A DNA stretch of 53,233 bases from Ferrithrix thermotolerans DSM 19514 (GTDB taxonomy: Bacteria > Actinomycetota > Acidimicrobiia > Acidimicrobiales > Ilumatobacteraceae), in NCBI GenBank assembly GCA_945861025.1, contig CAMASN010000018.1:1-53233 (forward strand), read 5' to 3'. A program made the translations under genes and the position numbers. The notes under the pieces were generated by a model, which saw nothing but the letters and a program-made list of their open reading frames with translations, was not told the origin of the DNA and did no database searches. This document shows, one piece after another, positions 52,926 through 53,233 of this stretch (position 1 is the stretch's first letter; the number at the start of each line of letters is the position of its first letter).

Positions 52926-53233
52926 ATGGATGAGCTCACCACACTGCTTGATTCGGCAGGCCTCATGGTCGCCGAGCACGCGTGTCGCCCCATGAACTCC
53001 GATACACGCCGCCAAACAATCCTGGCGTGCCAACAACTCCTCGACCGCGTCCGCGTCGCCCAATCAACCCTCATCGCCGACGCAACCACCAACAACGACT
53101 GGGCCGGCACCGGTGCGCGCAACATCGCCGACTGGTTAGCCGGTGCCACCAAATCGTCCTACAACGACGCGAAACGCAAAGAACAACTCGGTAACGCACT
53201 CAACAAATCAAAAGACCTCGCCGACGCCGTGAA
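52926..53233 (+). CDS. N-terminus of DUF222 / HNH endonuclease (13E12-type), cut by window edge
   Basis: 102 codons are open from the ATG at 52926 to the end of the window. The helical sequence (TTLLDSAGLMVAEHACRPM, LLDRVRVAQSTLIADATTNN, GTGARNIADWLAGATKSS) is the DUF222 domain found before C-terminal HNH nuclease motifs in the multi-copy 13E12 family of actinobacteria; the HNH part is outside the window. In mycobacteria several 13E12 genes carry LexA boxes, and this one has a perfect box in its promoter. Role unknown; often linked to repetitive or mobile DNA. Confidence 0.85.
   Translation, partial: MDELTTLLDSAGLMVAEHACRPMNSDTRRQTILACQQLLDRVRVAQSTLIADATTNNDWAGTGARNIADWLAGATKSSYNDAKRKEQLGNALNKSKDLADAV

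Overview
This window reads as a chromosomal segment of a moderately GC-rich actinobacterium. Gene order, the long Asp/Glu-rich ribosomal protein S1 and the many apparently leaderless genes suggest class Acidimicrobiia (for example an Ilumatobacter relative). That placement is inferred from gene content and was not tested with a tree.

Layout. 1-1943: start of a membrane protein leaving the window, about 0.9 kb without a recognisable gene, then a degraded integrative element (AbrB-like gene plus integrase stub) beside a tRNA-Leu(GAG). 2056-30876: the classic actinobacterial block read on the minus strand, pdtaR - polA - methyltransferase - rpsA - coaE - uvrB - uvrA - uvrC - methyltransferase - rapZ - gap - pgk - tpiA - secG. 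It is interrupted by four insertions: an oppABCDF peptide transporter between tpiA and secG, a terC gene under a yybP-ykoY (Mn2+) riboswitch, a rhomboid-like membrane protein, and a NarL-type two-component system. yvcK and whiA, usually between rapZ and gap, are missing. 30948-39787: a small coiled-coil protein, malQ, a GNAT-like protein, a Cys-repeat lipoprotein, sbcCD, and an ACT-domain protein. 39894-51239: metabolic accessory region with glycerol dehydrogenase, a TetR-SDR-ALDH-SDR operon divergent from a P450 - beta-hydroxyacid dehydrogenase - carboxymuconolactone decarboxylase-like operon, a large AfsR-type regulator and a homocysteine S-methyltransferase. 51232-53233: an unknown propeller-like protein and the start of a DUF222/HNH (13E12-type) nuclease gene with a LexA box in its promoter.

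How it fits together. The core is glycolysis (gap-pgk-tpiA), nucleotide excision repair (uvrA, uvrB, uvrC), DNA polymerase I and translation (rpsA). Two perfect LexA boxes, at uvrB and at the HNH gene, tie the two ends to one damage response. The P450/SDR/ALDH genes look like a regulated oxidation pathway for an unknown alcohol-type or cyclic substrate.

Regulatory signals are unusually legible. At least nine genes have a TANNNT -10 box exactly 6-7 nt before the start codon with no Shine-Dalgarno sequence, which indicates leaderless transcripts. A nested palindrome separates tetR and the P450 gene. oppA has a duplicated leader with a possible 21-codon upstream ORF. A 54-bp palindromic repeat occurs twice around the glycerol dehydrogenase gene. 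No rRNA, CRISPR array or intact insertion sequence was seen.
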